From: Megalobrama amblycephala
Taxonomy: Eukaryota; Chordata; Actinopteri; Cypriniformes; Xenocyprididae
Direction of reading: 5' to 3'
DNA length: 64,000 nucleotides
Assembly (NCBI RefSeq): GCF_018812025.1
Contig: NC_063052.1
Span: forward strand, 27,634,354 to 27,698,353
Part shown: positions 33,601-44,430 of the stretch, piece after piece
Layout of the letters: every line of letters begins with the position of its first letter
Position numbering within the stretch: position 1 is the stretch's first letter
Position numbers and translations under genes: made by a program
Notes under the pieces: generated by a model
Seen by the model: the letters and a program-made list of their open reading frames with translations, nothing else
Database searches by the model: none
Told to the model about the DNA's origin: nothing

Positions 33601-34454
33601 CATTCAGTGATGATATGTGGGGGAATGTTCTTGACAAAGTACACCACTCCTCAGTTTGTGCCAAACATGGACTGATCCAATGTAAAATTTTACACCATAC
33701 TCATTTAACTAAAACCAGGCTCGCTAAGATGTTTAATAACATTGACCCAACTTGTGACCGATGTCACCAGGCAGCAGCAACACATATACATATGTTTTGG
33801 TCTTGCCCTGTTTTAACAACCTATTGGCAAAATATTTTTGATTCTTTGAGTGAGGTCACAGGGAAGAGAATAGTGCCTGATGCTATCACTGCACTTTTCG
33901 GGGTAACTCCGGTCACAATGCCGTTGTCTGCAGAGCTCAAGATGTTCATAGCCTTTGTTAGTTTGTTAGCAAGGCGTTTGATACTTTTGAATTGGAAGTC
34001 TCCTACACCTCCATCGCATATTCACTGGATTAGGGATGTTCTGTACTTCGCCAAACTGGAAAAAATTAGATATTTGTTAAGGGGCTCCCAAGAAACATTT
34101 TTTAAGACATGGGACCCCTTTTTTTAATATGTTGGGAAGTTGACCTTTCCAGATAATCCTCAGTAAACTTAGTGACCCGCATTTTTGCTGCAAATGAATG
34201 GGCAGTAGCCCTTTGGACCATTACTCACAGCTAATAGTTAAGGTGTTGTTTTTTTGTTTTGTTTTTTTTTTTATAATTATTATGTTGTCTGTCATTGTTA
34301 TTTTTGTTGATTCTTGGTGTTTTGGTCTTTGTATTATTATTTTTTTTATTTTTTTTTTATTTTTTTATATATATATATATATGTGAAGGGGAGTTTTGTT
34401 TGTTTCTATTTCATGTTAAAATTCAATAAAGAGATTGATGAAAAAAAAAAAAAA
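30636..34454 (+). pseudogene. 5'-truncated L1-like LINE (reverse transcriptase) with nonsense/frame breaks
   Basis: The RT domain is clear: 'SLILKKDKDPLSCSSYRPIS' (about 31083), 'QTGFVKNRHS', 'SLDAEKAFDRVEW' (31330), 'STRQGCPLSPLLFAVAIEP' (31500) and the catalytic 'SLYADDLLLF' (31629). A stop at 31800 and a shift break the frame. The thumb region continues from 31803 ('HELKYLGIQVTAKFRD') to 32294. A TTAA element then intervenes (32299-33123), and the C-terminal ORF resumes at about 33128, with a CCHC-type 'CDRCHQAAATHIHMFWSCP' (about 33757). It ends with AATAAA and a poly-A run at 34439-34454. The endonuclease and ORF1 are absent, as expected from 5' truncation during target-primed reverse transcription. 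Confidence 0.92.
32299..33123. mobile_element. TTAA-targeting (piggyBac-like) non-autonomous element inside the LINE
   Basis: TTAA at 32295-32298 precedes 'CCCTTTGACACGTACG'; the right end reads 'CTTACGTGCGAAAGGG' followed by CTAA (33124-33127), a one-base variant of TTAA. LINE coding resumes directly on the right, so the insertion is younger than the LINE. It contains duplicated 'GATCACACCGGTGTGAT' palindromes at 32314 and 32350. No ORF. Confidence 0.8.
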
Positions 34455-34722
34455 AGATCCATTTGAGGGTTATATTAGCTGTGTGAACTTTGTAAATGTG
34501 CTGTAATATAGTCGACAGCTCATGTGGCAGGGAGGACGCGATTTAAGGGGGCGGCGCCGAATGTAAATCAGTGCATTGTTAATGATGCCCCATAATAGGC
34601 AGTTAAAAAAATTAATAAAAAAAATCTAGGGGGTATTTTGAGCTGAAACTTCACCGACACATTCAGGAGACACCTTAGACTTATATTACATCTTGTAAAA
34701 AAGAATTCTTGGGCACCTTTAA
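34455..34722. mobile_element. 3' fragment of the TTAA-family element (cf. 7541-8874)
   Basis: From 'GATCCATTTGAGGGTTATAT' it follows the right half of the 7541 element and ends 'GGGCACCTTTAA' at 34722. The LINE poly-A abuts it, suggesting that the LINE inserted into this copy. Confidence 0.75.
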
Positions 34723-35199
34723 TCTTTTGTGCAAATCCAGTTGAATTGACCCTCGTTTGTGAAGCAGTCCGGCGATGCCATTTGTTGTAGTCCTTAAACA
34801 GAGAATTCTGCAAAAGAAAATATCTCCCTTTGCATTGAACTTTGAGGATTGTAACTTTGCAGACGTGTTTATGCTCAAACAGCAACATTACACACTAACT
34901 AAAGTTATAAAAAGTGAAATCATAATCAACCACCCCTTTAAGACCAATCCAGTGCAGAAAGTTATTTAAAACATTTAAAAATTAAGGTAAATTTATTCAT
35001 TCTGACTATGACTTTTTAAAATAAGGATTTTTTTCAACCAAATGTTACATTGTAAATGTCCCATAATTTGGGTTAATCTGTCAAAACAATTAGAGATATG
35101 ACAAAGGAATCATGCAATTTAAGACAATATGCTGTCCCTCTAACTCAATGAAACAACAGCTCAGTCACTGGGCAGTTGTGGATCAGATGTTACATCATC
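34723..35199. other. Unassigned AT-rich sequence, probably repeat-derived
   Basis: It contains 'CAACCACCCCTTTAA' near 34928, which looks like another TTAA-element terminus. No coding evidence. Confidence 0.3.
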
Positions 35200-35238
35200 A
35201 GTTCCCTTTCGAAGGGAACTCAACTCTGCGTTTGCCAT

Positions 35239-35404
35239 GCTATGGGGAACGTCACACGTGACTCGGTGTCTGAAAGCCAACTATCCAATAACTCCAATGC
35301 TCATTGGCCGGCGACAGCCTATGACGTCATAGGGGCGCGACCCGGATGTATAAAAGCGTGCCCGCGGGAGCAGTCATTATCTTTCGTCTTTCAGGGACTG
35401 CCTG
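35239..35404. repeat. Left inverted terminal repeat of the DIRS-like element
   Basis: It starts 'CTATGGGGAACGTCACACGT' and ends at 'AGGGACTGCC'. The complement lies at 40183-40348. It contains the TATA box used for the gag ORF. Confidence 0.85.
35349..35355 (+). promoter_or_regulatory. TATA box of the DIRS-like element
   Basis: TATAAAA about 112 bp upstream of the ORF start, within the inverted terminal repeat. The complementary TATA is present in the right repeat on the other strand. Confidence 0.6.
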
Positions 35405-35460
35405 TGTCTTGCCACTGTCTGTGTTTCTCCATTTGATCTGTGAGTAATCTTTGAAAAACT

Positions 35461-36933
35461 ATGTCTGAGGGCAAAAGTTTTAGGAAGTGTGCGGATCCTT
35501 GTCCGAGGTTTCTGACCCCGGAGGATCCTCACACCCTATGTGTTTTATGTCTGGGTGAAGAGCACGCACGGTCAGCGTTTGAGGACACTGGCTGTGAGCT
35601 GTGTGAGCGTTTTCCCATGAAAACGCTCCGTTCCCGCCTGACTCTTTTCTCAAGGGGAGAGACGTCAACACCTGCTCCCGGTGGATCTGGTCCTCCTCGT
35701 GCTGAGGCCGAGCAGCGGCTGCGTTCATGGGGTTCGCAGGTGGAGCTCGCCGCTAAGTTTGAGAGAGGTGTCACGGTCTCTCAACCCCAAGCGGCAGCTG
35801 GCGGGGATGAGCTTCTGGATGACGATGATGCCATCTCCTTGACATCATCGGATCCGGGAGCGAGTGCTCTTCTGGCTGAGAGTCCCCGAGAGCAGGAGTT
35901 GGCTATGGAAGAGGGAGAAGTGATTGAGGTTGCCTCTTTCTCTTCCAAACCTCCCTGTCCAGCATATGTAGAATTATTGGAGGTTGTGGAACGCGCTGCA
36001 GGCAGGCTGCAGCTGCCGTGGGAGCGCGTCAGGAGAGAGCCCGTTCGTGGCAGGTTGGACGAACGGTTTCTCTCCGACCACAACCCTATAATTCCTGTGA
36101 GCCTTCCATTCCTTCCTGACCTACACATTGAGGTGGGGAAGGCATGGAAGAACCCATACTCGGACAGGATTAATCTGCATCAGCGGGGGGATTTCGCTGA
36201 TGTGGAGGAGTTGGGCCAGCATGGGTATGTGTCGATGCCCCCCATTGACGAGACGTTTGCTAACTATCTCGTCACGGGTAGCGCGCCGACACAGAAAGCT
36301 CCGGTTCTGCCATCCAAACCCCTTAAGATGACATCACGTCTGAACGGCAGAGCATATGCTGCTGCGGGTCAGGCTGGGGCTGCTTTGCACACGATGGCAG
36401 TGTTGCAAGCGTACCAGGCTGACCTGCTGAAGGACCTGGATCAGGGGCAGGGTTTGTCCCCTGATGCGGTGGCTGAGCTGCGCCAAACCACGGATCTGGC
36501 TCTCCGTGCCACTAAGCAAACGGCCGCCTCGATTGGAAGATCGATGGCGGCTATGGTTGCTACGGAGAGGCACCTTTGGTTAACCATGGCGGACATCGGG
36601 GAGAAAGAGAAGGGCTCTCTCCTTGATGCCCCGGTCTCGCCATCTGAACTTTTCGGCGGTTCCGTTGAGGCGGTCGTTGGAAGGTTTAGGGAGGCGAGGG
36701 CGCGCTCAGCAGCATTTAAGAAATGCATTCCGCTCAGGTCCGATTCTGGGCCCAGACAACCGGGAGGCTCTGGTCCGCCTCGAGCCGAGGCTCAGAGTCA
36801 GGGCCAGAGATCCAGTGTCGCCGCTCGAGCGCCTCCTCCACCACGGAGTAAGTCTCAGAAGCGGCGGGATGCGAAGAAAAGGAAAGGTGATTTGAGGGAG
36901 GTGATCAATCGGCGGCGTGATCAATACCGCTGA
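35461..36933 (+). CDS. DIRS gag-like ORF1 protein, 490 aa
   Basis: The full ORF runs from ATG (MSEGKSFRKC) to TGA. The N-terminus has a Cys-rich module: 'CPRFLTPEDPHTLCVLCLG' then a later C-x2-C (GCELCE), the pattern of the DIRS gag N-terminus. The middle is acidic ('DELLDDDDAISLTSSD'). The central helical part (about residues 155-390) includes 'PLLPSKPLKMTSRLNGR'-type sequence, here reading LPSKPLKMTSRLNGRAYAAA. The C-terminus is basic and Pro/Arg-rich ('RSKSQKRRDAKKRKGD'), suiting nucleic-acid binding. It probably packages element RNA in the cytoplasm. There is no pol ORF downstream, so the conserved frame is notable. G+C is much higher than in the surroundings. Confidence 0.8.
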   Translation: MSEGKSFRKCADPCPRFLTPEDPHTLCVLCLGEEHARSAFEDTGCELCERFPMKTLRSRLTLFSRGETSTPAPGGSGPPRAEAEQRLRSWGSQVELAAKFERGVTVSQPQAAAGGDELLDDDDAISLTSSDPGASALLAESPREQELAMEEGEVIEVASFSSKPPCPAYVELLEVVERAAGRLQLPWERVRREPVRGRLDERFLSDHNPIIPVSLPFLPDLHIEVGKAWKNPYSDRINLHQRGDFADVEELGQHGYVSMPPIDETFANYLVTGSAPTQKAPVLPSKPLKMTSRLNGRAYAAAGQAGAALHTMAVLQAYQADLLKDLDQGQGLSPDAVAELRQTTDLALRATKQTAASIGRSMAAMVATERHLWLTMADIGEKEKGSLLDAPVSPSELFGGSVEAVVGRFREARARSAAFKKCIPLRSDSGPRQPGGSGPPRAEAQSQGQRSSVAARAPPPPRSKSQKRRDAKKRKGDLREVINRRRDQYR

Positions 36934-39900
36934 TTGATCCCCTCTCTCGGCGAGGGAAGGTTTTTACTTTCCTTCGCCCCTTTTCTTCGTCCTCCCGGGA
37001 TATGTTTTTAATTCTAAAATCTGTGCACATTCAGGATAACACCTTTGAACAGTCAGGCCGGTGGCCGGCCCATGATGAAGCTTTTTCTGAAGGCCCGCCT
37101 TCTGGCTTGATAGTGAAAAGGTTCGTGAGGCTTATGGAACCGGGGATATCATTCTTCTCCTTTGAAAGAACGAGGAAGGAATCTCTGGTCTTCGAGACGC
37201 GGGAAGGTAAGACAAGGTCTGATTTAATCGCTTAAATGTTCGACCTTGTTTTTATTCCTGTATTATTTCCTGAGTGTGTAACAGTAAAAATGATAATGGG
37301 TTTTTTGGGCAAAAAACTGGAGTGTTGAGACTGACTGAGCGAGCCACAGAATGGCTGCTGTTCAGTTTTTTCTCTGTATGTTTTGCCGTTCGACTATTTG
37401 TCAGTATAGTTTGAGCTGGCACTCATCACTTCAGTTTATGCGTTTGTGGCGGTCCTAACCGGCTGCCCAGCGCGATAGCTGTGATCTTTGCTGTATTTCT
37501 TATCTGAAATTTCGAGGTAGAGATCAGGCTTATTATAGCGCCTGTTATTTTGAATAGGCCTGTATGTTTTTTGGCCAGGCTAGAACTAAGTGTATGTATG
37601 GTGTATGTATAAATAATTCCCATATGTATTTTAGTTTTTGGCCTTCTCCTGAGGGAGTGGCTGAATTTTTTGCCCAGATTATCCCATTGCTTATGTAGGT
37701 GCAACGATGAGTGTAACAGCTAGGTTTTAGACTGTTTTGTTAGAGACCTGATGCTGTTTCTCAGGTGGTAGGCCCTTATCTTTGAGTAGATAAGTTTATG
37801 CTTTTAATGTTGCTAGGCCCCACTCTCTAGAACATTCATGCTGAGAGGAAAAGTATTTTCTTCCGAGCCACTTGATATCTTTCAAGTTTGAGTTGACGAT
37901 GCCAGCATTTTAGCTCTGTCCTCTAAGGCTTGGAACAGATTTGAGAATCTGTAGCAATGATTTTATTTTTTCTCTCTGTCAAATGGCATGTATTTCAAAG
38001 TTTCCTTTGAGTTCTAGACGTTTGCCCTACATTTGGTATGTGAGCTTGATATGCTGCCACAGGTTGGCACCAGCTTATGATAGTAGGCCTGCTTAAAAGC
38101 AGCCTCTATGTAAGTGTTTGGTGAATCCTAAAATTCCCCAGTGTTACTGAGTGCATCACCTGTTGGATTGCATACTCAGGGTAGCTAGATCACTTTTTGA
38201 AAAAGTTAGTATCTGTCAGCTCCCTTTCAGTTATCTGTTTATCAGCTATATTGCATATAACGGTGATTGTAGGCTAGACTGTTCAGCCTCCTTCTAGTTA
38301 GCAATAGTTTTATACTGCTGTGTAATAGATTTCAGTCTGCTCACATACTGTTTTTGGATTTTACACTGCTTCAGGCCCTGCAGCATGTTGTTTGAGGTAG
38401 CAGGCTTAACTAGCCTCCCTTAAGCCATGTTGGTTATGTATGGTTCCCTTTAGTCACAAAACTTAGGGTACTTTGCCTGTTTGGAAAGTGTAGCCTAGCA
38501 CAGGTGCAGTTAGCTTCCCATAGTTAATTGGGTTAGAGCTGGTTCCCTGTAGCTTGGTTCCCTGGAAATTCACGAACTGAAGCCACGTGTCATTGAATCG
38601 GCAGGCCCTTTCAGGCCTCCTTTTTAGTTTACATATTGGCACAGATTGTGTTTTTCTGTGCGGCTTAGGATGAGATGACAGTAGTGAAACCTTACTGAGG
38701 TTTGGTTTAGCCTATTGTTACCTCTCTGAGTCGATGATTCTAGTTGAGCTAAGAGCCACCTAGCGCTTAGGTTGGATCTTTATGCTCCTGGAAACGGCCA
38801 CGAGACTTACGCCATGTGTCCTGGAGGATGCTAAGCCTGCGGGCCGCCTTTTTTGGACACTGGTGTTTGTTTAGGTGTATTTCTCTCTGAGAACTAGTCA
38901 TATACACTTTCGCTGGCCAGGGGCCCAAGTGGTAGATCCAACCCCCTCTTTTGCGGGTTGTTTACCTGGCTTGGGACCTAAACACTACCACGAGCTGATG
39001 CCACGTGTCTGTTGAGGTTATAGGCCTTCCAGGCCTTCCTTAATACGCGCTGGCGTATGCTGTACTCCTCTTGCTTAAAGAATACAAAGTGTTTTTTACT
39101 GAGTACACTGCTTGTCGGATTGTGTTGGGTGGATTATCAGGGAGCACTGTGCAGCTTTCTTTTGCTGCCATGGAAGTTATCTGTCTCTACACGTTAGACA
39201 GATGTTCAGAAGGGCGTTTTACCATAAACGGGCCGTTTTCTGAAGTATACTTCTGTTTTTATATATAAAACTGTTGTCATGTTGTAAGTCCCTCTCGGGC
39301 CTCCATGGTTATGTGCTCTTGGCATAGTCTACCTGTTAGGTGAGCTCTGCGCTTCCCCTGTGGGGTTAGGTTTGTAATAGTGCTTAGCTCCCTAAGCTGA
39401 TTATGATGGTCAGGCCTTCATCAGGCCCCATCTTAAGAATCAGCCCCAGGCTGGTTTGTGCTACCCTTTCAGGGTTTTCAGCGCACAGCCTCCTCAGTGC
39501 GTTAATTAAGCACTGGGTAGATCCTAGGTGAGCGGATTATCTCCCCTTGATATGAGGGTTCATAGCATTCAGCTGAGTTCTGCTCTCCAGGATGCCCGTC
39601 TCTACGCGTGGGTCTGAGCTGGTTTCTGCCTTTCTGCAGTCACTCTTACCTACTTTCTTCTTGAAGAATGCATTCTAGAGGCTCTGTATTCAGACAGGGT
39701 TGGCCTGGACTAAGTCTGTTCCCCTAGAAGACCAGGTCGGCCTCCCTGGTGGCAATGAGGGTGACCCCGTTCCCCACAAGAGTGGCTGGCCGAGGTTCCC
39801 TTTGGTTCCTTGGCCACATTCCCTTAAAGGGACCACTTTTTCCTTCGGGAAAGTGGGTCCCGGACGCCTTAGCGATTTCTTTAGGCTCTATTTGTTAAAA

Positions 39901-40060
39901 GAGAAAGGTAGAAGCCTTTTGGAAGTTCAGCTTGGGCTGTTGGCCAAAGGGAATGCTGTCACTGACAGCCTGGTGTGACCCGAGGGGGAGTTGCTGAGCA
40001 GTTCGAGAACTGCTTTGAGACCTTTGCTTCAGCCATATTTTTTGGCAGGCACTCTCCTCA
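36934..40060. other. Noncoding spacer of the DIRS-like element with degenerate tandem repeats
   Basis: No RT, RNase H or recombinase motif is found in any frame, and the ORFs are all short. Recurrent blocks pair 'GCCACGTGTC' or a close variant with 'AGGCC' words: near 38582, 38811 and 39000, each followed within about 40 bp by 'GGCCT' and 'CCTT'. The spacer looks like a diverged tandem array of about 200-bp units, or the body of a noncoding transcript. Confidence 0.6.
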
Positions 40061-40069
40061 ATCATGGCG

Positions 40070-40140
40070 GCGTTGGTATATCGTTCCCCATAGCGTGGCA
40101 AACGCAGAGTTGAGTTCCCTTCGAAAGGGAACGTCTCAGG
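40070..40140. repeat. Internal complementary region of the DIRS-like element
   Basis: 'CCCCATAGCGTGGCAAACGC' to 'CCCTTCGAAAGGGAAC' is the complement of the left outer extension. It runs straight into 'GGGAACGTCTCAGG', the complement of the right outer end. This joint of both termini is diagnostic of the DIRS replication scheme. Confidence 0.75.
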
Positions 40141-40182
40141 GAACTCTGCGTTTCCTTGCCATGTTTCAGGCAGCCTGCTGGG

Positions 40183-40348
40183 CAGTCCCTTCAAGACGAT
40201 GGATAATGACTGCTCCCGCGGGCGCGCTTTTATACATCCGGGTTGCGCCCCTATGACGTCATAGGCTGTCGCCGGCCAATGAGCATTGGAGTTATTGGAT
40301 AGTTGGCTTTCAGACACCGAGTCACGTGTGACGTTCCCCATAGTCTCG
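40183..40348. repeat. Right inverted terminal repeat of the DIRS-like element
   Basis: Reverse complement of 35239-35404 with few differences, including an inverted TATA near 40230. Confidence 0.85.
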
Positions 40349-40396
40349 TTCCCTGTTCTCAGGGAACCATGGTTACATGAGTAACCTGAGACGTTC

Positions 40397-41136
40397 AGTG
40401 TATTGTGAAGGAGTATCCCAAATGATTTGCTGATGTTGAAAAAAAAAAAAGGTGACATGGTGGGAGATGGGTGTTACTCCATTCTACAACAAACTAAAAA
40501 AGGAGTAGAATATACAAACAGCAAAAATACTTTTGCACAACGATGCAGAGATTATGTGTTTGTATTTCTGATGTGTCCTCAGTTCTAATTTACTCTAGGG
40601 AATGTTTTTTTTTTTTTTTTTTTTTTACTATTATTTAAATTTATGTTTTCCTTAAAGTAGTAGTTCTAGTATTTTTTTGTTAAAACCAGATTTCAGTGTT
40701 TTCATAATAAGAAAGTGCTGAATAAATTAATGCAGTGTATTTTTTTTATTTTTGTGTATATTCACAGCAACGTATTGTAGAAACATTACCATACTTCACA
40801 GTATTTCATTTTTAAGTAGTGAGCAATATGTCTCAAGTAAACAAACAGAAAAACAGTTTGGGACATGTGTCAGTAATGGATCCACGCATTACTGTAGCTC
40901 TTACGTGAAAGCAACCTAATATAGCCACTGCTGTTGCATTGTTTGGGGAAATATTTGTGAAAATATGAGGAAAAGGAAATGCCACAATGTCTCTTTATTC
41001 TCTTCTTTATTTATGTAGAATAAAGAGATACAGATCAAACATCAGTAACAAGCTACACTTAAAAGGTATTATTTAACTTTCCAAGTTTACTACTTGGGTC
41101 ACATGTGAGATTCATGTCTGTCTCAGTGCTGAAACT
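40397..41136. other. No recognisable gene
   Basis: AT-rich. It holds a T-run at about 40608-40626 and a small hairpin 'TCTCTTTATTC...GAATAAAGAGA' at about 40990-41029. Confidence 0.4.
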
Positions 41137-41500
41137 CTTTATACAAAGTTACATGTATAGACAGCTCAGATGTTTGTACAGACTTTTATACAGTAATCTA
41201 TTTCAAAACATTTCAAACACTAGTCCTTATTAATACAGGTCCATATGTTAATGATTCTTCATGAGCTTCATCTTAAATCATATGCTAAAGTTTCAGAATT
41301 ATTGGAATCACATTCTGCAAAGCTCTTGTTATCTTAAGGGAAACAGTAGGAAACCACTGAAAGTGTTGAGGTTCTCCTGGCTATTGTCAGATATCCTCCT
41401 GTTAGGCCAAAGTCTCACATATACAACATCTCCAACTTCCAGGAGCAACACAACTCCATTTGATGTGTTTATCCGATCCTGAGCCTGATAATCATGTGCG
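41137..41500 (-). pseudogene. 3' end of a C1q-domain gene (partial last exon and 3' UTR), truncated by a transposon
   Basis: On the minus strand 41500-41332 encodes AHDYQAQDRINTSNGVVLLL continuing EVGDVVYVRLW and 'NTFSGFLLFPLR', with the stop codon at 41331-41329. This is the same C-terminal half of the C1q fold as the gene ending at 57299 (EVGDVVYVRLW and FSGFLLFPL are shared). The sequence 41137-41328 corresponds to that gene's 3' UTR. The exon stops exactly where the element 41501-43209 begins, and the upstream part was not found beyond it. Confidence 0.8.
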
Positions 41501-41858
41501 GTAACACTTTAGAATACTGTATCGTACTTACTGCATAACTAATAAGGAATTACTGCAGAATTAATCGGTAGTTCTTCATTAACACTCAAGTAACTACTAT
41601 TAACTACTAAGGAATATGTGTTAACTAATCAGTATGTCATAGCGTTTTTTAATTGTGTTAAGTAACTATTAGTTAATCAGTAACTAATCAATTCAGTCAT
41701 GCCTCCTGAAGAACTACGATTTAGTAACTACTAATTCAGCTTCAGGAGGAATAACTATTAAGTAACTATTAATGAACTGTGAAACTCAGTATCAGGTTAT
41801 GGCCCTTTCTTCTTTACTACTAATGTTAGTTGATTTACTTAGATTTATGCCTACTGTA

Positions 41859-41860
<2 letters not shown>

Positions 41861-41926
<66 letters not shown>
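41861..41926. repeat. (TA)n microsatellite
   Basis: About 65 bp of TA dinucleotides within the 41501-43209 element. Confidence 0.95.
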
Positions 41927-41927
<1 letters not shown>

Positions 41928-42494
41928 TCTGCAAATATTGTTAAACATTCGTTCATTTGCGCCACTGTATGTTTCTGTCGGTGGGTGCTATAATGTTGCA
42001 CGTCTTGCATCACATGCAGGTCAAAGTTTGAGCGCACACATGTAATATCTGTGAGTTTTGTAATATCTCCCGTTTTGCAAGAGAAAAGGGACTGGGATTC
42101 CAACTGTCAGCGGAGAGGTACATCGCTCTCGCATTATAACAATGCGCTGGCGACACTTAAACTAAACACTGTAGATACCACATTAATGAACTGTAGAATT
42201 AGAAGAAAGTTGTTTATTCATTTATGTTTTTAAACGAATGGTGAATTCTTCGTGTTTTCCTCGTGCTCGACCATTTCCGTGGATGGCGCTTGAGAGTGTT
42301 CATTTTTTTATTCAAGTGTTGTCTGCAACCAGAAAATCAGGATGGATCCGTGACCTGCCAATACCTCAGGTATGTTTATGGCCTTATATATATTTTGTGT
42401 CTGTTTTTACTCAAGATATTTCACATTACTATTATAAAGTTGATGCCAAATGAGTTCTGTATTTAAGGCAATGATCATTACCACATCATGCTCA

Positions 42495-43209
42495 AAGAAT
42501 TACTTCAAACCCACTGATAATTAATAGAGAATTACCACATCATTCTCAAGGAATTACTAAGAACCTGGAACAGTATTCTAAAGTGAAAACAATGGGAACC
42601 CATTGATAATTAATGAAGAATTACCACATCATTCTCAAGGAACTACTAAGAACCTGGAACAGTATTCTAAAGTGAAAACAATGGGAACCAATTGATAATT
42701 AATGAAGAATTACCACATCATTCTCAAGGAATTACTAAGAACCTGGAACAGTATTCTAAAGTGAAAACAATGGGAACCCATTGATAATTAATAAATAATT
42801 ACCACAACATTCTCAAGGAATTACTAAGAACCTGGAACAGTATTCTAAAGTGAAAACAATGGGAACCAATTGATAATTAATGAAGAATTACCACATCATT
42901 CTCAAGGAATTACTAAGAACCTGGAACAGTATTCTAAAGCGAAAACAATGGGAACCCATTGATAATTAATAAATAATTACCACAACATTCTCAAGGAATT
43001 ACTAAGAACCTGGAACAGTATTCTAAAGTGAAAAACAATGGGAACCAATTGATAATTAATGAAGAATTACCACATCATTCTCAAGGAATTACTAAGAACC
43101 TGGAACAGTATTCTAAAGTGAAAACAATGGGAACCCATTGATAATTAATAAATAATTACCACAACATTCTCAAGGAATTACTAAGAACCTGGAACAGTAT
43201 TCTAAAGTG
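42495..43209. repeat. Minisatellite, eight units of about 88 bp
   Basis: Each unit contains 'AATTACCACATCATTCTCAA' (or CACAACATT) followed by 'GAACCTGGAACAGTATTCTA'. Eight occurrences of the latter are visible. Two alternating variants occur (TTAATGAAGAATT / TTAATAAATAATT), suggesting that a 2-unit higher-order block expanded. Confidence 0.9.
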
Positions 43210-43311
43210 AAAATATCCCTGTGCATAAGTAATAAAGCCTAAAGTAGTACTAACATAAAAAATGTAATTTTACTTTAAAAGATGACACATTTTAAGAACA
43301 TTTACATTTAT

Positions 43312-43591
43312 TGCAGAGACTCTGCGCTTTCCTGCCATGCTTCGGGATGCCTGCTGAACAGTCCCTCAAAGACGAAAAGATGTTGGCTGCTTCCCCAGGC
43401 GCTCCCTTTATACGTCACGGTTCACGCCGTTTGACGTGATAGGCTGTCGCCGGCCAATAGGATTGGAGTGTTGTGATTCTTGGCATTTCGAACACGAGTC
43501 ACGAGTGACGTTCCCCATAGCGTGATCAGCGCAGAGTCTCGTTCCCTGTTCTCAGGGTACCATGGTTACATGCGTAACCTGAGACGTTCTT
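43312..43591. repeat. Solo right terminus of a second DIRS-like element
   Basis: It matches the right inverted repeat and outer end at 40135-40394 ('GGCTGTCGCCGGCCAATAGG' against CCAATGAGC; 'CCATGGTTACATGCGTAACC'). It is about 15-20% diverged, has no ORF, and no partner end was seen. Confidence 0.75.
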
Positions 43592-43708
43592 TTCTCTACT
43601 GGAGGTTTATACAAAGTTCTCCATCTATCTCTCATGAGAAATTCTGGCTTCAACAAACCTGGCCACCTTGAGATCTTTTGTCCTCTGAGCGAAACTTGAT
43701 GTAAAACT

Positions 43709-44430
43709 TTAACTCCCTCGGGTCGGCGGTCACGCCGGTGATACCACCTCGGTTTTTTTCTTACCAGTGTGAAAGAGACTCAAAATACTTTGTCAATGTT
43801 GCACATATAATTAAGACTTATACACCATTTTAATCTGTTGAATATCTTCTTTTATTTGTGTACACTCAGAGTAAAAACAAAATGCTTTTTGCAAAATAAA
43901 GAAAACTAACATGATGCGTGATCTCTCGTCTCCCTCTGAAGGAAGTCCAATCTGATAGTTCTCAGAAAATGAACTGTAACTTAGTGAATACTAATCACAA
44001 AAAAATTAGACTTATGTCTAAAGAAACGTTGAAATGTCAGGTTTCAAATCGTGTAAGTCAAATTGAAAACAAAAATTTTCTGTTTATGTAATCTGTATGA
44101 AAAGAGACACATGTCAAAAGTCCGTGATTCAGCTCATTATCTGCTAATGCGGCCACGCCCACTGAGCGAGCGCTATTCAGACGCAAATTCTGAGGCATAT
44201 ACATATACATCGTCACAATCATGTATTTATTGTCTTGAAAAGTGTTTATCTGCATGTTATAGCCATAGTTAGCGATCTCTGGAAGCTTCTGTTAGTTCCT
44301 GGAATGTCACATGGCCTGTTCTTAATTTGTGGACTAAATGTGTACAGAGCGCCCTCCGGCTGCAAGTATGAATTGAAAACACAGTATCCAGCGCTCATAG
44401 TGATGACAATAAATATTGAATAAATATTAC
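43709..44430. mobile_element. Possible TTAA-targeting element (left end only)
   Basis: TTAA at 43709-43712 precedes 'CTCCCTCGGGTCGGCGGTCA', similar in style to the 32299 element ('CACCGGTGTG' against 'CACGCCGGTGA'). The right boundary is not evident; the end given is the last G+C-richer block. No ORF. Confidence 0.3.

Larger units (their letters stand above)
35200..40396 (+). mobile_element. Non-autonomous DIRS-like element
   Basis: Inverted terminal repeats at 35239-35404 and 40183-40348 are nearly identical. Each has a different outer extension: 'GTTCCCTTTCGAAGGGAACT' on the left, and 'CAGGGAACCATGGTTACATG' to 'GAGACGTT' on the right. Near 40075-40140 an internal segment is complementary to both extensions, the internal complementary region expected of DIRS retrotransposons. 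The gag-like ORF is intact, but the reverse transcriptase/RNase H and tyrosine recombinase are replaced by 3.1 kb of noncoding spacer. Mobility would require proteins from a complete element. Confidence 0.8.
41501..43209. mobile_element. TIR element with one terminus amplified as a minisatellite
   Basis: The left end 'ACACTTTAGAATACTGT' (41504-41520) is inverted at 43193-43209 ('ACAGTATTCTAAAGTG'). The left part is rich in 'AGTAACTA' words, and the centre has a (TA)n run. The right 700 bp is a tandem array whose every unit ends in the terminal sequence. Confidence 0.7.

Noticed and set aside
36334..36924. Several ORFs antisense to the DIRS gag-like gene
   Set aside because: They are shadows produced by the G+C-rich coding frame.
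41137..41500. Unique noncoding sequence before the minisatellite element
   Set aside because: On the minus strand it clearly matches the last exon and 3' UTR of the C1q gene, so it was annotated as a gene relic instead.
42480..43212. CRISPR-like array of regular repeats
   Set aside because: The units are contiguous 88-bp repeats with no unique spacers, in a vertebrate genome; it is a minisatellite.
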